A stretch of DNA of 64,000 nt. It comes from Pseudomonas sp. G.S.17. GTDB taxonomy: Bacteria; Pseudomonadota; Gammaproteobacteria; Pseudomonadales; Pseudomonadaceae. Shown here piece after piece: positions 8,040 to 17,343 of the stretch; position 1 is the stretch's first letter, and every line of letters starts with the position of its first letter. A program made the translations under genes and the position numbers. The DNA lies in contig NZ_CP151076.1 in the NCBI RefSeq assembly GCF_038096165.1, forward strand, positions 3,965,501 through 4,029,500, in the 5' to 3' direction. Under the pieces are notes generated by a model, which saw only the letters and a program-made list of their open reading frames with translations, had not been told where the DNA came from and ran no database searches.

Positions 8040-8729
8040 TCAAACCTCCCGCAACCGATACCCAACCCCGGCCTCGGTAACGATAAACCTCGGTGCGGTC
8101 GGGTCGTCGGCGAGTTTCTGCCGCAAGTGGCCGACAACGATGCGCAGGTAGTGAGTGTCTTCGGTGTGGGTCGGGCCCCAGATGTCCTTGAGCAATTGCT
8201 GCTGGGTGATGACCCGCCCCGGATACCGCGCCAGTTGCGCCAGCACGGCGTATTCCTTGCGGGTCAGGCCGACTTCGACGCCGTCCAGCAACACCCGGCG
8301 ATACGCCAGATCCACGGTCAGCGGCCCGAACTGCAATGCGGCGCTCGGTGGCTCGCCGCTGGGTGCCTGGCGCAGCAAGGCGCGGATGCGGGCGAGAAAT
8401 TCCTGAATGCCAAATGGCTTGGTCACGTAGTCATTGGCGCCGCCATCCAGCGCCTCGACTTTCTGTGCTTCGCTGGCGCGCACCGAAAGCACCAGCACCG
8501 GCACGCCGGACCATTCGCGAAATTCGCGCAGGACCTGCTGGCCATCCATGTCCGGCAAACCGAGATCCAGCACCAGCAAATCCGGCTTGTTCAAGGCCGC
8601 CTGGCTCAAACCTTCGGTGCCGGTCCCGGCTTCGATGACTTTATAGCCCTGTGACGCGAGGCTGATGCGCAGAAATTTGCGAATCTGCGGCTCATCGTCG
8701 ATCACCAGAATGGTTGCGGTCTGACTCAT
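8040..8729 (-). CDS. kdpE: KDP operon response regulator KdpE
   Basis: A 229-residue OmpR/PhoB-type response regulator. The receiver domain has acidic residues D11/D12, the phosphorylation site D55 (VLDLGLPDMDG) and the conserved Lys in YVTKPFG. The C-terminal winged helix ends in GVGYRLREV. With KdpD it activates kdpFABC when K+ is scarce. The ATG overlaps the kdpD stop (ATGA), so the two are translationally coupled. The last 26 bp are also present in each upstream unit of the 203-bp array, so the gene end borders the array directly and has no spacer or obvious terminator. Confidence 0.97.
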   Translation of the reverse strand: MSQTATILVIDDEPQIRKFLRISLASQGYKVIEAGTGTEGLSQAALNKPDLLVLDLGLPDMDGQQVLREFREWSGVPVLVLSVRASEAQKVEALDGGANDYVTKPFGIQEFLARIRALLRQAPSGEPPSAALQFGPLTVDLAYRRVLLDGVEVGLTRKEYAVLAQLARYPGRVITQQQLLKDIWGPTHTEDTHYLRIVVGHLRQKLADDPTAPRFIVTEAGVGYRLREV

Positions 8730-11428
8730 GAATGCCTTGGCTGTGCAGTGGGCGGAATGACAGCAAGACTATCAGACGGCGATTCTATTTCCGCTTCCGG
8801 TTGCGCCTGTAACGGCAAATGCAAGGTGATGCAGGTGCCCCGCCCTTCAATGCCCGGCCCCACGCTGATCCGCCCGCCGTGAGCGCCGACCATGCCCTGA
8901 CAGATTGCCAGCCCCAGACCGGTGCCCTGCCCGCCGCGATCACCACGGGCGGCGGTGTAGAACATGTCGAAAATCTTCGCCCGCTCGTCTTCGGGAATCC
9001 CCGGCCCTTCATCGCTGACCGAGAAAAACAGTTCGCTGTCAGTGGCACCGGCCTCCAGCTGCAAGCGGCCGTTGACCGGCGAGAAGCGCGCGGCGTTTTC
9101 CAGCACATTGACCAGCGCCTGTTCGATCAAAGCCGCATGCACGTAGAGCAGCGGCAGTTCGGCGGGCACCTGGACGCCGACTTGCAGCGATGCCAGCACC
9201 ACACGCAGCCGATTCAGCGCACTGCCGACGATATCGCCAGCCGATACCCAATCCCGCGCCAGCTTCAACGCGCCGTGGCCGAGCCGGGTCATGTCCAGCA
9301 GATTCTGGATATAGCGATCCAGACGCTCGGCTTCGTCCCGGGTACCTTCCAGCAGTTCGCGACGATCCTGCAAAGGAATGGCTTCGCCCAGCGATAACAA
9401 GCTGTCGATGCCGCCGCGCATGGCGGTGAGTGGCGTGCGTAGGTCATGGGACACCGAGGCCAGCAAGGCGCTGCGCAATTGTTCGGTTTCGCCATGCAGA
9501 CGCGCGGCTTCCAGGTCCTCGGCGAGTTGCGCCCGGGCCAACGCCTGAGCCAGCGGCTGACTGAGGGCGGTCAGCAAACGCCGACGCTGGGCGCTGAATG
9601 GCTGCCCTTCACGAGGGCAAACGCCGAGCAAGGCCAGCGGGCCTTGCTCGCCGGATAACGGCCACCACCACCAGCGACTTGACGGCAAAGTGCCAGTTCC
9701 GTGGCCAGCAGCCTGATCATGCTGCCAGGCCCAGTCCGCCGCTGCCCGCTCCGGTTCAGACAATTGCAGCGCAGTGCCGCTCGCCACGTTCCAGCCACCC
9801 TCGCCATCGCGCTCGATCAGGCACACCTCCAGCTCGCGCCAGCCATTGAGGTGCTGGCCCGCAGCGCTGAGTACGGCTTGCCGATCCGTGGCCGCCGTCA
9901 GTTTGCGCGACAGATCCAGCAGCTCGCTGGTTTCCTCCTGCGTGTCGCGCAGCGCCTGCAACTGCCGCCGCTGACGCGCCGCGAGATTGCCGGTCAGGGC
10001 CGACATCAGCAGGAAGAACAGCAAGGTCAGCACGTCTTCTTCGCGCTGAATGCTCAGGGAAAAATTCGGCGGGATGAATAAAAAGTCATAGGCCAGAAAC
10101 GACAAGGCGGCGCAGGCCAACGCCGGCCCGACGCTGCTGCGCACCGCCACCAGTAAAACCGCAGCGAGAAACACCAGCGAAATATTCGGCAATGCGAGCA
10201 CGCCAGACACCGCCCAGGCCAACGCACTGGCCAACAGCGTGGCGAGCAGCGCCAGGCCGTAATCGAACCAGAGGATTCTGCCTGGCGAGCGGATGCGCGG
10301 TGGATCGGCCAATGGTTCGCTGTCGAGTACGCTGACTTCCAGCCCATGGGCTTCACGCAGCAGCCGCGCTGCAACGCCACCGCCGAACAACCGGCGACAC
10401 AAGCGAGGCCGCGACTGACCCACCAACACCAGACTGGCGCGGCGTTCGGCGGCATGTTGAATCAGGGTTTTTGCCACTTCCCCCGCGCGCAGCAGGACCA
10501 CTTCGCCCCCCAGGCGTTCGGCCAGTTGCTGGGCGTTTTGCAAACGTGTGCGGGCCTGTTCGTCGAAAGCCCGGCCGTTATCCACATGCACCAGACTCCA
10601 GGGCAGATGCCGCCGTTGCGCCACACGGCTGGCGTGGCGCACCAGACGTTCGGCGTGCACATCGCCATCAATCCCCACCAACAAACGGCCGCGCACTGGC
10701 GGCGCATCCCGGCCCATCTGCCGATAACCCTGCGTCAGGTCGTCGTCGACTTGCGCGGCAGCGGTCTGCATCGCCAGTTCGCGCAGCGCCGTGAGGTTGG
10801 TCTGGGTGAAAAACGCGTCGATGGCGGCTCGCGCCTGTTCCGGTACGTACACCTTGCCGTCGCGCAGCCGCTCCAGCAATTCACGGGGCGGCAGATCGAT
10901 CAGCACCAGTTCGTAGGCTTCCTGCAAGACCCAGTCCGGCAGGGTTTCCCGAACCTGCACACCGGTGATGCCGCGCACCTGATCATTGAGGCTTTCCAGA
11001 TGCTGGACGTTGACCGTGGTGTAGACGTCGATGCCCGCAGCGAGCAGTTCCTGAATGTCCTGCCAGCGCTTGGTGTGACGACTGCCCGGGGCGTTGCTGT
11101 GGGCCAGTTCGTCGACCAGCACCAGTTTGGGCTGGAGCGCGAGCACGCCGTCGAGGTCCATTTCTTCCAGGGTTACGCCCCGGTATTGCGAGCGCAGCAG
11201 CGGCTGTTGCGGCAACCCGCCGAGCAAGGCTTCGGTTTCGGCGCGGCCGTGGGTTTCCACGACTCCAGCCAGCACCCTTACACCCTGACGCAACTGGGTA
11301 TGGGCGGCCTGGAGCATGGCGTAGGTCTTGCCCACCCCCGGCGCGGCGCCCAGGAACACTTTGAGTCGACCACGCCCGTCCTTGGGCATATCGGCTAGTA
11401 ACGCGTCGGCACGGCCGGAATCACTCAT
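8726..11428 (-). CDS. kdpD: Osmosensitive K+ channel histidine kinase KdpD
   Basis: A 900-residue sensor kinase. The N-terminal KdpD domain has a Walker A motif (GAAPGVGKT, residues 27-35) and is followed by a universal-stress-protein-like domain (about 250-370). Four closely spaced membrane helices lie at about 395-495. A GAF-like region and then the kinase core follow, with the phospho-acceptor H661 in SVSHDLRTPLTAMRGG and ATP-binding motifs DEGPGIPEDE and GTGLGLAIC. KdpD senses low external K+ and ionic stress in the inner membrane and phosphorylates KdpE. It lies 16 bp after kdpC and overlaps kdpE by 4 bp. Confidence 0.97.
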   Translation of the reverse strand: MSDSGRADALLADMPKDGRGRLKVFLGAAPGVGKTYAMLQAAHTQLRQGVRVLAGVVETHGRAETEALLGGLPQQPLLRSQYRGVTLEEMDLDGVLALQPKLVLVDELAHSNAPGSRHTKRWQDIQELLAAGIDVYTTVNVQHLESLNDQVRGITGVQVRETLPDWVLQEAYELVLIDLPPRELLERLRDGKVYVPEQARAAIDAFFTQTNLTALRELAMQTAAAQVDDDLTQGYRQMGRDAPPVRGRLLVGIDGDVHAERLVRHASRVAQRRHLPWSLVHVDNGRAFDEQARTRLQNAQQLAERLGGEVVLLRAGEVAKTLIQHAAERRASLVLVGQSRPRLCRRLFGGGVAARLLREAHGLEVSVLDSEPLADPPRIRSPGRILWFDYGLALLATLLASALAWAVSGVLALPNISLVFLAAVLLVAVRSSVGPALACAALSFLAYDFLFIPPNFSLSIQREEDVLTLLFFLLMSALTGNLAARQRRQLQALRDTQEETSELLDLSRKLTAATDRQAVLSAAGQHLNGWRELEVCLIERDGEGGWNVASGTALQLSEPERAAADWAWQHDQAAGHGTGTLPSSRWWWWPLSGEQGPLALLGVCPREGQPFSAQRRRLLTALSQPLAQALARAQLAEDLEAARLHGETEQLRSALLASVSHDLRTPLTAMRGGIDSLLSLGEAIPLQDRRELLEGTRDEAERLDRYIQNLLDMTRLGHGALKLARDWVSAGDIVGSALNRLRVVLASLQVGVQVPAELPLLYVHAALIEQALVNVLENAARFSPVNGRLQLEAGATDSELFFSVSDEGPGIPEDERAKIFDMFYTAARGDRGGQGTGLGLAICQGMVGAHGGRISVGPGIEGRGTCITLHLPLQAQPEAEIESPSDSLAVIPPTAQPRHS

Positions 11429-11444
11429 GGTTGCAGTTGCTCAT

Positions 11445-12017
11445 TCAAAGCTGGGCATTACGTTGCGCAGACGGTAACTCATTCAACGCCTGATTCAAGG
11501 TCAATACGTTGACCACCGGCGGGCCGATCAGCGGCCGATAGGTGCTGGCTTCGATCAAACCCTGCACTTTATCGAGTGGCAACTGCCGGGCAGCGGCGAC
11601 TCGGGCCGCCTGATAGGTGACGGCCGTCGGCGGCAGATGCGGATCAAGGCCGCTGCCGGAAGTGGTCAGCAAGGCCAATGGTACCGGGCCCTGGCCTGGC
11701 ACCAACTCCTTGCCAGCATCGTCAGTGATCCGGGCGGCCAGCGCCGGATTGCTCGGCGACAGGTTACTCGCGCCACTGGCGACCGTGGCAAATGCCCCGG
11801 CCGAAGGGCGTGAATGGAACCACTCATCACCCGTAAACGACTGGGCGATCAGGCTCGATCCGCGCACCTTGCCGGCGGTGTCGTAAATCAGGCTGCCATT
11901 GGCCTGGTCCGGAAACGCTACCTGGGCAATCCCGGTAACCACCAGCGGATAGGCCGCGCCGGTGATAAGCGTCATCAGGACGAGCAGGCTCAGGGCGGGA
12001 CGCAAGAATGTGGACAT
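11445..12017 (-). CDS. kdpC: K+-transporting ATPase subunit KdpC
   Basis: A 190-residue protein with one N-terminal membrane helix ([20 protein letters not shown]) and a periplasmic domain containing conserved family segments such as GSSLIAQSF and WFHSRPSA. KdpC stabilises the KdpFABC complex and is thought to help K+ delivery. The ATG at 12017 was chosen because GAGGATTTACATC precedes it; an in-frame upstream codon would add 12 non-family residues. It lies 32 bp after kdpB and 16 bp before kdpD. Confidence 0.96.
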   Translation of the reverse strand: MSTFLRPALSLLVLMTLITGAAYPLVVTGIAQVAFPDQANGSLIYDTAGKVRGSSLIAQSFTGDEWFHSRPSAGAFATVASGASNLSPSNPALAARITDDAGKELVPGQGPVPLALLTTSGSGLDPHLPPTAVTYQAARVAAARQLPLDKVQGLIEASTYRPLIGPPVVNVLTLNQALNELPSAQRNAQL

Positions 12018-12049
12018 GATGTAAATCCTCGGATTAAGGGAGATCGGGT

Positions 12050-14116
12050 TCAAACCAGGTTCAGGGCCACCAACACCATGTCGATCGCCTTGATCCCCAC
12101 AAACGGCACGACGATCCCGCCCAGGCCGTAGATCAGCAGGTTGCGACGCAGCAGTTGCGCGGCGCTGGCGGCTTGCACGCGCACGCCGCGCAGGGCCAGC
12201 GGGATGAGCACAACGATGATCAAGGCGTTGAAGACGATGGCCGACAGAATCGCGCTTTGCGGGCTGGCCAGTTGCATGATGTTCAGCACGCCCAGTTGCG
12301 GATAGATCGAGGCGAACAGTGCCGGGAGGATGGCAAAATACTTGGCAATGTCGTTGGCGATGGAGAACGTGGTCAGCGCGCCACGGGTCACCAGCAATTC
12401 CTTGCCGATCTGCACCACATCCAGCAGCTTGGTAGGATCGCTGTCCAGATCAACCATGTTCGCCGCTTCCCGCGCGGCCTGGGTGCCATCGTTCATCGCC
12501 ATGCCCACATCGGCCTGGGCCAGGGCTGGCGCATCGTTGGCACCATCGCCGCACATCGCCACCAGACGACCGTCGTTCTGCTCCATGCGGATACGTTCGA
12601 GTTTCTTCTCCGGCGTGGCTTCGGCCAGCACGTCATCGACCCCCGCCTCCGCTGCAATCGCCGCAGCAGTCAGCGGGTTGTCGCCGGTGACCATCACGGT
12701 GCGAATGCCCAGCTTGCGCAGTTCGGCAAAACGTTCACGAATGCCCGGTTTGACCACATCCTTGAGGTGAATCGCCCCCAGCAGCTTTTTGTCGACACAC
12801 ACCAGCAACGGCGTGCCGCCAGTCTTGGCGATCTTGTCGATTTCCCGCGTCAGGGCGGGAGGCAGATCACTGCGCTGCATGCCGACGAAGGCCAGCAGCG
12901 AATCCACCGCGCCCTTGCGATACACGCGCGCTTGATAGTCCACGCCGGACAAGCGCGTTTCGGCGCTGAACGGCACGGCCGTCAGTTCGGTGGGCTGCGG
13001 CTCCAGCATCGGGTGCAGGTTGCGCAGGTATTCGACGATGGATTTGCCTTCCGCCGTATCGTCGGCCAACGAAGCCAGCAACGCACCCTCGCCAAGTTCT
13101 TTGGGACTCACGCCCGGCGCGGCGTACAGCGCGGTGCAACGACGGTTGCCGAAGGTGATGGTGCCGGTCTTGTCCAGCAGCAGCACATGCACGTCGCCCG
13201 CCGCCTCCACGGCGCGCCCGGATTTGGCGATGACATTAAGGCGCACCAGCCGATCCATGCCAGCGATGCCGATGGCTGAGAGCAAGCCGCCAATGGTGGT
13301 CGGAATCAACGTGACCAGCAGCGCCACCAGAAACACCAGCGGCAGGCTGCCACCGGCGAAGTGGGCGAACGGCTGCAAGGTCACCACCACCAGCAGGAAG
13401 ATCAGCGTGAGGCCGATCAGCAGGATATCCAGGGCAACTTCGTTGGGGGTCTTCTGGCGTTTGGCGCCTTCGACCAAGGCGATCATCCGGTCCAGAGTCG
13501 ATTCGCCGGGATTGGCGCTGATCCGCACCAGCAGCCAGTCCGAGACCAGCCGCGTGTTGCCGGTGACCGCTGAACGATCGCCGCCGGATTCGCGAATCAC
13601 TGGCGCGGATTCCCCGGTAATCGCTGCCTCGTTGACGGCGGCAATGCCTTCGATCACCTCGCCGTCACCGGGGATCATCTCTCCGGCTTCGACCCGCACC
13701 ACGTCGCCTTTGCGCAAGGCGCTGGCATTGACCATGCTGAACGCGCCCGCCTCGTCACGCCGCCGCGCCTTGAGCCCTTCGCTGCCGGCCTTGAGGCTGT
13801 CGGCGCGGGCCTTGCCGCGACCTTCGGCCAGGGCTTCAGCGAAGTTGGCAAACAACACGGTGAACCACAACCACAGGGCGATTTGCACCGCCACTGAAGT
13901 CGGTACCGCCGGATCGGGGATGACGCACAGAATCGTGGTCAGGATCGCGGTGAGTTCCACCACCAGCATCACCGGCGAACGGACCAGCTGGCGTGGATCG
14001 AGTTTGACAAAAGCCTGAATCAGCGCCGGACGCCACAGGGCGGAGAAGCGGGTTTTGCCCGGTTCGGTCGGCGTGGATGATCCGACCGGTTTTGCAGCAG
14101 GTATGTGCATCGTCAT
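12050..14116 (-). CDS. kdpB: K+-transporting P-type ATPase subunit KdpB
   Basis: A 688-residue P-type ATPase, the catalytic subunit of the high-affinity K+ pump. The phosphorylation motif DKTGT is at D315, the actuator loop TGES is present ([10 protein letters not shown]), and the hinge motif [20 protein letters not shown] and [10 protein letters not shown] are intact. Multiple membrane helices flank these domains. ATP hydrolysis here drives K+ uptake through KdpA. The ATG at 14116 follows GAGGAACCGATC. It sits 10 bp after kdpA in the same operon. Confidence 0.97.
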   Translation of the reverse strand: MTMHIPAAKPVGSSTPTEPGKTRFSALWRPALIQAFVKLDPRQLVRSPVMLVVELTAILTTILCVIPDPAVPTSVAVQIALWLWFTVLFANFAEALAEGRGKARADSLKAGSEGLKARRRDEAGAFSMVNASALRKGDVVRVEAGEMIPGDGEVIEGIAAVNEAAITGESAPVIRESGGDRSAVTGNTRLVSDWLLVRISANPGESTLDRMIALVEGAKRQKTPNEVALDILLIGLTLIFLLVVVTLQPFAHFAGGSLPLVFLVALLVTLIPTTIGGLLSAIGIAGMDRLVRLNVIAKSGRAVEAAGDVHVLLLDKTGTITFGNRRCTALYAAPGVSPKELGEGALLASLADDTAEGKSIVEYLRNLHPMLEPQPTELTAVPFSAETRLSGVDYQARVYRKGAVDSLLAFVGMQRSDLPPALTREIDKIAKTGGTPLLVCVDKKLLGAIHLKDVVKPGIRERFAELRKLGIRTVMVTGDNPLTAAAIAAEAGVDDVLAEATPEKKLERIRMEQNDGRLVAMCGDGANDAPALAQADVGMAMNDGTQAAREAANMVDLDSDPTKLLDVVQIGKELLVTRGALTTFSIANDIAKYFAILPALFASIYPQLGVLNIMQLASPQSAILSAIVFNALIIVVLIPLALRGVRVQAASAAQLLRRNLLIYGLGGIVVPFVGIKAIDMVLVALNLV

Positions 14117-14126
14117 GATCGGTTCC

Positions 14127-15821
14127 TCAGAAGCCCAGGCTCAAGTGTTCGGCAATCGGCCCCAGTGCCAGGGTTGGCAGAAAGGTCAGGCCGCCCACCA
14201 GCAAAATGGTCACGGTCAGCAAGGTGACGAACAGCGGGCCGTGGGTCGGAAAGCTGTTCAGGCCCAGCGGTGCGGTTTTTTTCATCGCAAGGCTCCCGGC
14301 CAAGGCCATGACCGGCAGGATGTAACCGAAGCGACCGATGAACATCGCCAGGCTGAGCATCAGGTTATGGAATACGGTGTTGGCGCTGAAACCGCCGAAC
14401 GCCGAGCCGTTGTTGGCGGTGGCCGAGGTGTAGGCGTACAGCAGCTGGCTGAAACCGTGCGGACCGGGATTGCTCACCGACGCCAGCGGCCCGGGCAGAC
14501 TGGCCGCCACCGCGCCGAGTACCAACACACCCACCGGCATGACCAACAGCGTGGCGACCAGCAGCTTGACCTCATGGGCCTGCAGTTTTTTGCCAAGATA
14601 TTCCGGGGTGCGGCCAATCATCAGGCCAGCGAGGAACACCGCGATCAACACGTTGAGCAGCATGCCGTTGAGGCCCACGCCGACGCCGCCGAAGATCACT
14701 TCGCCGACCATCATGTTGGCCAGGGCGACCATGCCGGTCAGCGGGTTGAGGCTGTCGTGCATGGCGTTCACCGAGCCGTTGGACGCCGCCGTGGTAGCGG
14801 TCGCCCAGAGCACGGTCGCAGTGGTACCGAAGCGACTTTCCTTGCCTTCCAGCGGCGCGGTCTGCTCGACATTAACGATGTTCAGCGTCGGGTTCGGCTG
14901 ATACTCGGCCCACAGCGATACACCGCCGCCGATCAACAGCAAGACCAGCATGCAGGCGACGATTGCCCGGCTCTGGCGCAGGTCTTTCACGTAATGGCCA
15001 AAGGTGAACACCAGCGCCGCTGGAATCAGCAGGATCGACGCCAGTTCAAACAGGTTGCTCCACGCCGTCGGGTTCTCGAACGGGTGCGCCGAGTTGACGC
15101 CGAAGAAGCCCCCGCCGTTGGTGCCCAATTGCTTGATGGCGATCTGGCTGGCAGCCGGGCCCATGGGTAGGCTTTGATCAGCGCCTTGCAGGGTCACGGC
15201 GTCAATGTAATGGGCGAAACTCTGCGGCACGCCCTGCCAGACCAGAAACAGCGCGAGCACGATGCACAGCGGCAACAGCCCATAGAGCGTGACCCGGGTC
15301 ATGTCCGCCCAGAAGTTGCCGAGGTTTTGCGTCGAGCGCCGACTGATACCGCGACAAAATGCCAGCAATACGGCGATGCCTGTCGCGGCACTGACAAAGT
15401 TCTGCACCGTCAGGCCGACCATCTGACTCAAGTAGCTCAAGGACGCTTCGCCGCTGTAGCTCTGCCAGTTGGTGTTGGTGACGAAACTCATCGCGGTGTT
15501 GAACGCCTGCGACCATTCCATGCCCGGCAACTGTTGCGGGTTGAGTGGCAGCGCGCCCTGCCCGAGCAACAGGGCAAACAGCAGGACGAAACCGGCGAGG
15601 TTGAAGGCCAGCAGAGCGAGCAGATAGGTTTTCCAGTTCTGCTCGACCTTCGGATCAATGCCCGACAGGCGATAGCAGAGGTTTTCCACCGGACGCAGCA
15701 CCGGCGTCAGCCAGGTTCGCTCGCCTTCCACTACCCGATAATAGAAACGCCCCAGCAACGGCGCGGGCAACAGCACCAGCGCCAGGAAAGCCAGGATCAA
15801 TAGATAGTCATAACTGTGCAT
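14127..15821 (-). CDS. kdpA: K+-transporting ATPase subunit KdpA
   Basis: A 564-residue polytopic protein, the K+-binding and translocating subunit, related to SKT-type K+ channels. Family segments are recognisable, including [31 protein letters not shown] and [12 protein letters not shown], which correspond to pore-loop regions. About ten hydrophobic segments are visible. The ATG at 15821 is preceded by AGGAGCAGCC. It lies 8 bp downstream of kdpF and 10 bp before kdpB. Confidence 0.97.
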   Translation of the reverse strand: MHSYDYLLILAFLALVLLPAPLLGRFYYRVVEGERTWLTPVLRPVENLCYRLSGIDPKVEQNWKTYLLALLAFNLAGFVLLFALLLGQGALPLNPQQLPGMEWSQAFNTAMSFVTNTNWQSYSGEASLSYLSQMVGLTVQNFVSAATGIAVLLAFCRGISRRSTQNLGNFWADMTRVTLYGLLPLCIVLALFLVWQGVPQSFAHYIDAVTLQGADQSLPMGPAASQIAIKQLGTNGGGFFGVNSAHPFENPTAWSNLFELASILLIPAALVFTFGHYVKDLRQSRAIVACMLVLLLIGGGVSLWAEYQPNPTLNIVNVEQTAPLEGKESRFGTTATVLWATATTAASNGSVNAMHDSLNPLTGMVALANMMVGEVIFGGVGVGLNGMLLNVLIAVFLAGLMIGRTPEYLGKKLQAHEVKLLVATLLVMPVGVLVLGAVAASLPGPLASVSNPGPHGFSQLLYAYTSATANNGSAFGGFSANTVFHNLMLSLAMFIGRFGYILPVMALAGSLAMKKTAPLGLNSFPTHGPLFVTLLTVTILLVGGLTFLPTLALGPIAEHLSLGF

Positions 15822-15829
15822 GGCTGCTC

Positions 15830-15919
15830 CTAAGTCCGGCCTGCGCGTAGCAGCGCAACCAGCAAGTAAATGAACAGTCCTGCCGCCAATAGCAGGGACA
15901 CCCCATCCAGAACGCTCAT
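15830..15919 (-). CDS. kdpF: K+-transporting ATPase small subunit KdpF
   Basis: A 29-residue single-helix membrane peptide (MSVLDGVSLLLAAGLFIYL then VALLRAGRT). This matches KdpF, a small stabilising subunit of the Kdp pump. A GGAGTATTTCG ribosome site precedes the ATG. It is the first gene of the leftward kdpFABCDE operon. Its position directly upstream of kdpA and its hydrophobic core support the call despite the small size. Confidence 0.93.
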   Translation of the reverse strand: MSVLDGVSLLLAAGLFIYLLVALLRAGRT

Positions 15920-15974
15920 CGAAATACTCCGTCGCTGCGGCGATTGCCGCGTGTGAGCCATTGTCGGGAAAGAG

Positions 15975-16048
15975 GGCGTAAAGGAACGAGATCGACGGGT
16001 GCGGGGCGGCGTAAAGAAGGCGTAAAAATGGGTGTGGAGCGCGGTAAA
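15975..16048 (-). promoter_or_regulatory. Probable KdpE operator: helically phased direct repeats upstream of kdpF
   Basis: The octamer GGCGTAAA occurs at 15975, 16008 and 16019, and a degenerate copy (GCGGTAAA) starts at 16041. Spacings are 33, 11 and 22 bp, all multiples of 11, so all copies face one side of the helix. OmpR-type regulators bind such direct repeats. On the kdp strand, 16030 to about 16001 reads CATTTTTACGCC then TTCTTTACGCC, which resembles the E. coli KdpE site as I recall it (CATTTTTATAC, T-run, TTTACACC). Operator function is inferred. Confidence 0.6.
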
Positions 16049-16160
16049 TCCGTTGGATCTCTGGATTGCAGTCACAGTGCCACCTGTCACTTCTTACAGG
16101 TTCCAGATCCGGCGCAAGGCGTTATCGTGACGAGGTGCAACAAACGACATGGAGTCGACG

Positions 16161-16427
16161 ATGAACTACTCAGCACAGAAAACCGCCCCCGCAGCGAACG
16201 CCCACTGGCGCATGGGCGCGCCGACCGTGCAATTGACCGCCAAGGAAATGGAAGTCCTGCAATGGGCGGCGCTGGGTAAATCCGCCTGGGAGATCTCGCG
16301 CATTCAGGAGCGGACGGAAGCCGCGGTCAATTTCCACATGGGCAACATTCGCCGTAAATTCGGGGTTAATTCCCTCAGGGCCGCTTTGATCAAGGCCATT
16401 GAGCAGCGGGTAATTTTGCTGGAATGA
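16161..16427 (+). CDS. Small LuxR-type HTH regulator
   Basis: An 88-residue protein consisting almost only of a LuxR/GerE-type DNA-binding domain: [21 protein letters not shown], then the recognition helix region [18 protein letters not shown]. There is no receiver or autoinducer-binding domain. The ATG at 16161 follows GGAG with six-base spacing; an ATG four codons upstream (16149) is possible. It is divergent from kdpF, and the shared 240-bp region holds the proposed KdpE repeats. The target genes are unknown; control of kdp or of the adjacent two-component pair is only a guess. Confidence 0.85.
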   Translation: MNYSAQKTAPAANAHWRMGAPTVQLTAKEMEVLQWAALGKSAWEISRIQERTEAAVNFHMGNIRRKFGVNSLRAALIKAIEQRVILLE

Positions 16428-16590
16428 CACTCTGACGCGGGCCTTTGTACCGTTCCCGATACATTCCCGACATTCCCCCGACATCCGATCACCCCACCCT
16501 TTCGCCGCGCCTCCCGGCGAAGTAGCATGCAGGGGCGTTGATCATCAATAGCGGCCAGTGATGGCGGCATCACCAGGCGGCAGTTGCATC

Positions 16591-17343
16591 ATGCAAGCAA
16601 GCACCGACATTCCTTCAGACAACGCCCCGATTGCAGATCAGCGCTGGAATACGCGCGCCTTGATCGTCGATGACGATGTACCCATCCGCGAGCTGCTTTG
16701 CGATTACCTGGCGCGCTTCAACATTCAGTGCCGGGGCGTAACCGACGGCAACGAAATGCGTCAGGCGCTGGGGCAGGAAACCTTCGACGTGATTGTGCTG
16801 GACCTGATGCTGCCGGGCGAAGATGGCCTGTCGCTGTGTCGGTGGCTGCGCGGCACGTCGGACATCCCGATCCTGATGCTCACGGCCCGTTGCGAACCCA
16901 CCGACCGCATTATCGGCCTGGAACTGGGCGCCGACGATTACATGGCCAAGCCTTTTGAACCGCGCGAACTGGTGGCGCGAATTCAGACCGTGCTGCGCCG
17001 GGTACGCGACGACCGCAACGATCAGCGTTCCACTGTGCGTTTCGATGCCTGGCGCCTGAACAGCGTGCTGCGTCAGCTGACCGCCGCCGATGGCTTGGTC
17101 GTGCCGCTGTCCAACGCCGAATTCCGCTTGCTGCGGGTCTTTCTGGAACGTCCGCGCCGGGTGCTGAGTCGTGAACAGCTGTTGGATGCAGCACGCGGTC
17201 GCTCCATCGAAGCCTTTGATCGCAGCATCGACTTGCTGGTCTCGCGCCTGCGCCAGAAGCTCGGCGACGACCCGAAGAACCCGCAACTGATCAAGACCGT
17301 ACGCGGCGAAGGTTATCTGTTCGATGCCAGGGACATCGGTTGA
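16591..17343 (+). CDS. OmpR-family response regulator
   Basis: A 250-residue response regulator. The receiver domain has D28-D30 acidic residues, phospho-acceptor D71 (VLDLMLPGEDG) and the conserved Lys in YMAKPFEPRE. The C-terminal winged-helix domain ends KTVRGEGYLFDARDIG. Start 16591 is chosen over an upstream in-frame ATG (16558) because AGGCGG precedes it, though the spacing is long. Its stop overlaps the kinase start (TTGA), so the pair is translationally coupled. The stimulus and regulon cannot be read from the sequence. Confidence 0.92.
   Translation: MQASTDIPSDNAPIADQRWNTRALIVDDDVPIRELLCDYLARFNIQCRGVTDGNEMRQALGQETFDVIVLDLMLPGEDGLSLCRWLRGTSDIPILMLTARCEPTDRIIGLELGADDYMAKPFEPRELVARIQTVLRRVRDDRNDQRSTVRFDAWRLNSVLRQLTAADGLVVPLSNAEFRLLRVFLERPRRVLSREQLLDAARGRSIEAFDRSIDLLVSRLRQKLGDDPKNPQLIKTVRGEGYLFDARDIG

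Larger units (their letters stand above)
5486..8065. repeat. Tandem array of six ~203-bp REP/kdpE-tail units, interrupted by an IS
   Basis: Units begin at 5486, 5689, 7331, 7534, 7737 and 7940, with a strict 203-bp period once the 1.44-kb IS is removed. Each unit holds an inverted pair of GTGGGAGCGAGCTTGCTCGC-type REPs, then 26 bp identical to the 3' end of kdpE (codes GYRLREV and stop), then a second REP type (CGGCTGAAGCCGGTCCTACG). The last unit runs into the real kdpE end at 8040-8065. Variants at the end of the first REP read CGCG, CACG, CGAG, CGCG, CACG, CGAG in units 1-6, so units 1-3 and 4-6 look like two copies of a three-unit block. Short open frames inside the units are not genes. 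Confidence 0.93.

Noticed and set aside
5486..8065. CRISPR-like appearance of a regularly spaced repeat
   Set aside because: The whole 203-bp unit repeats, with no unique spacers and no cas genes.
5455..8151. Recurring open frames of about 68 and 86 codons in the tandem units
   Set aside because: They are generated by the repeated REP DNA, exist in overlapping frames, lack ribosome sites and resemble no family.
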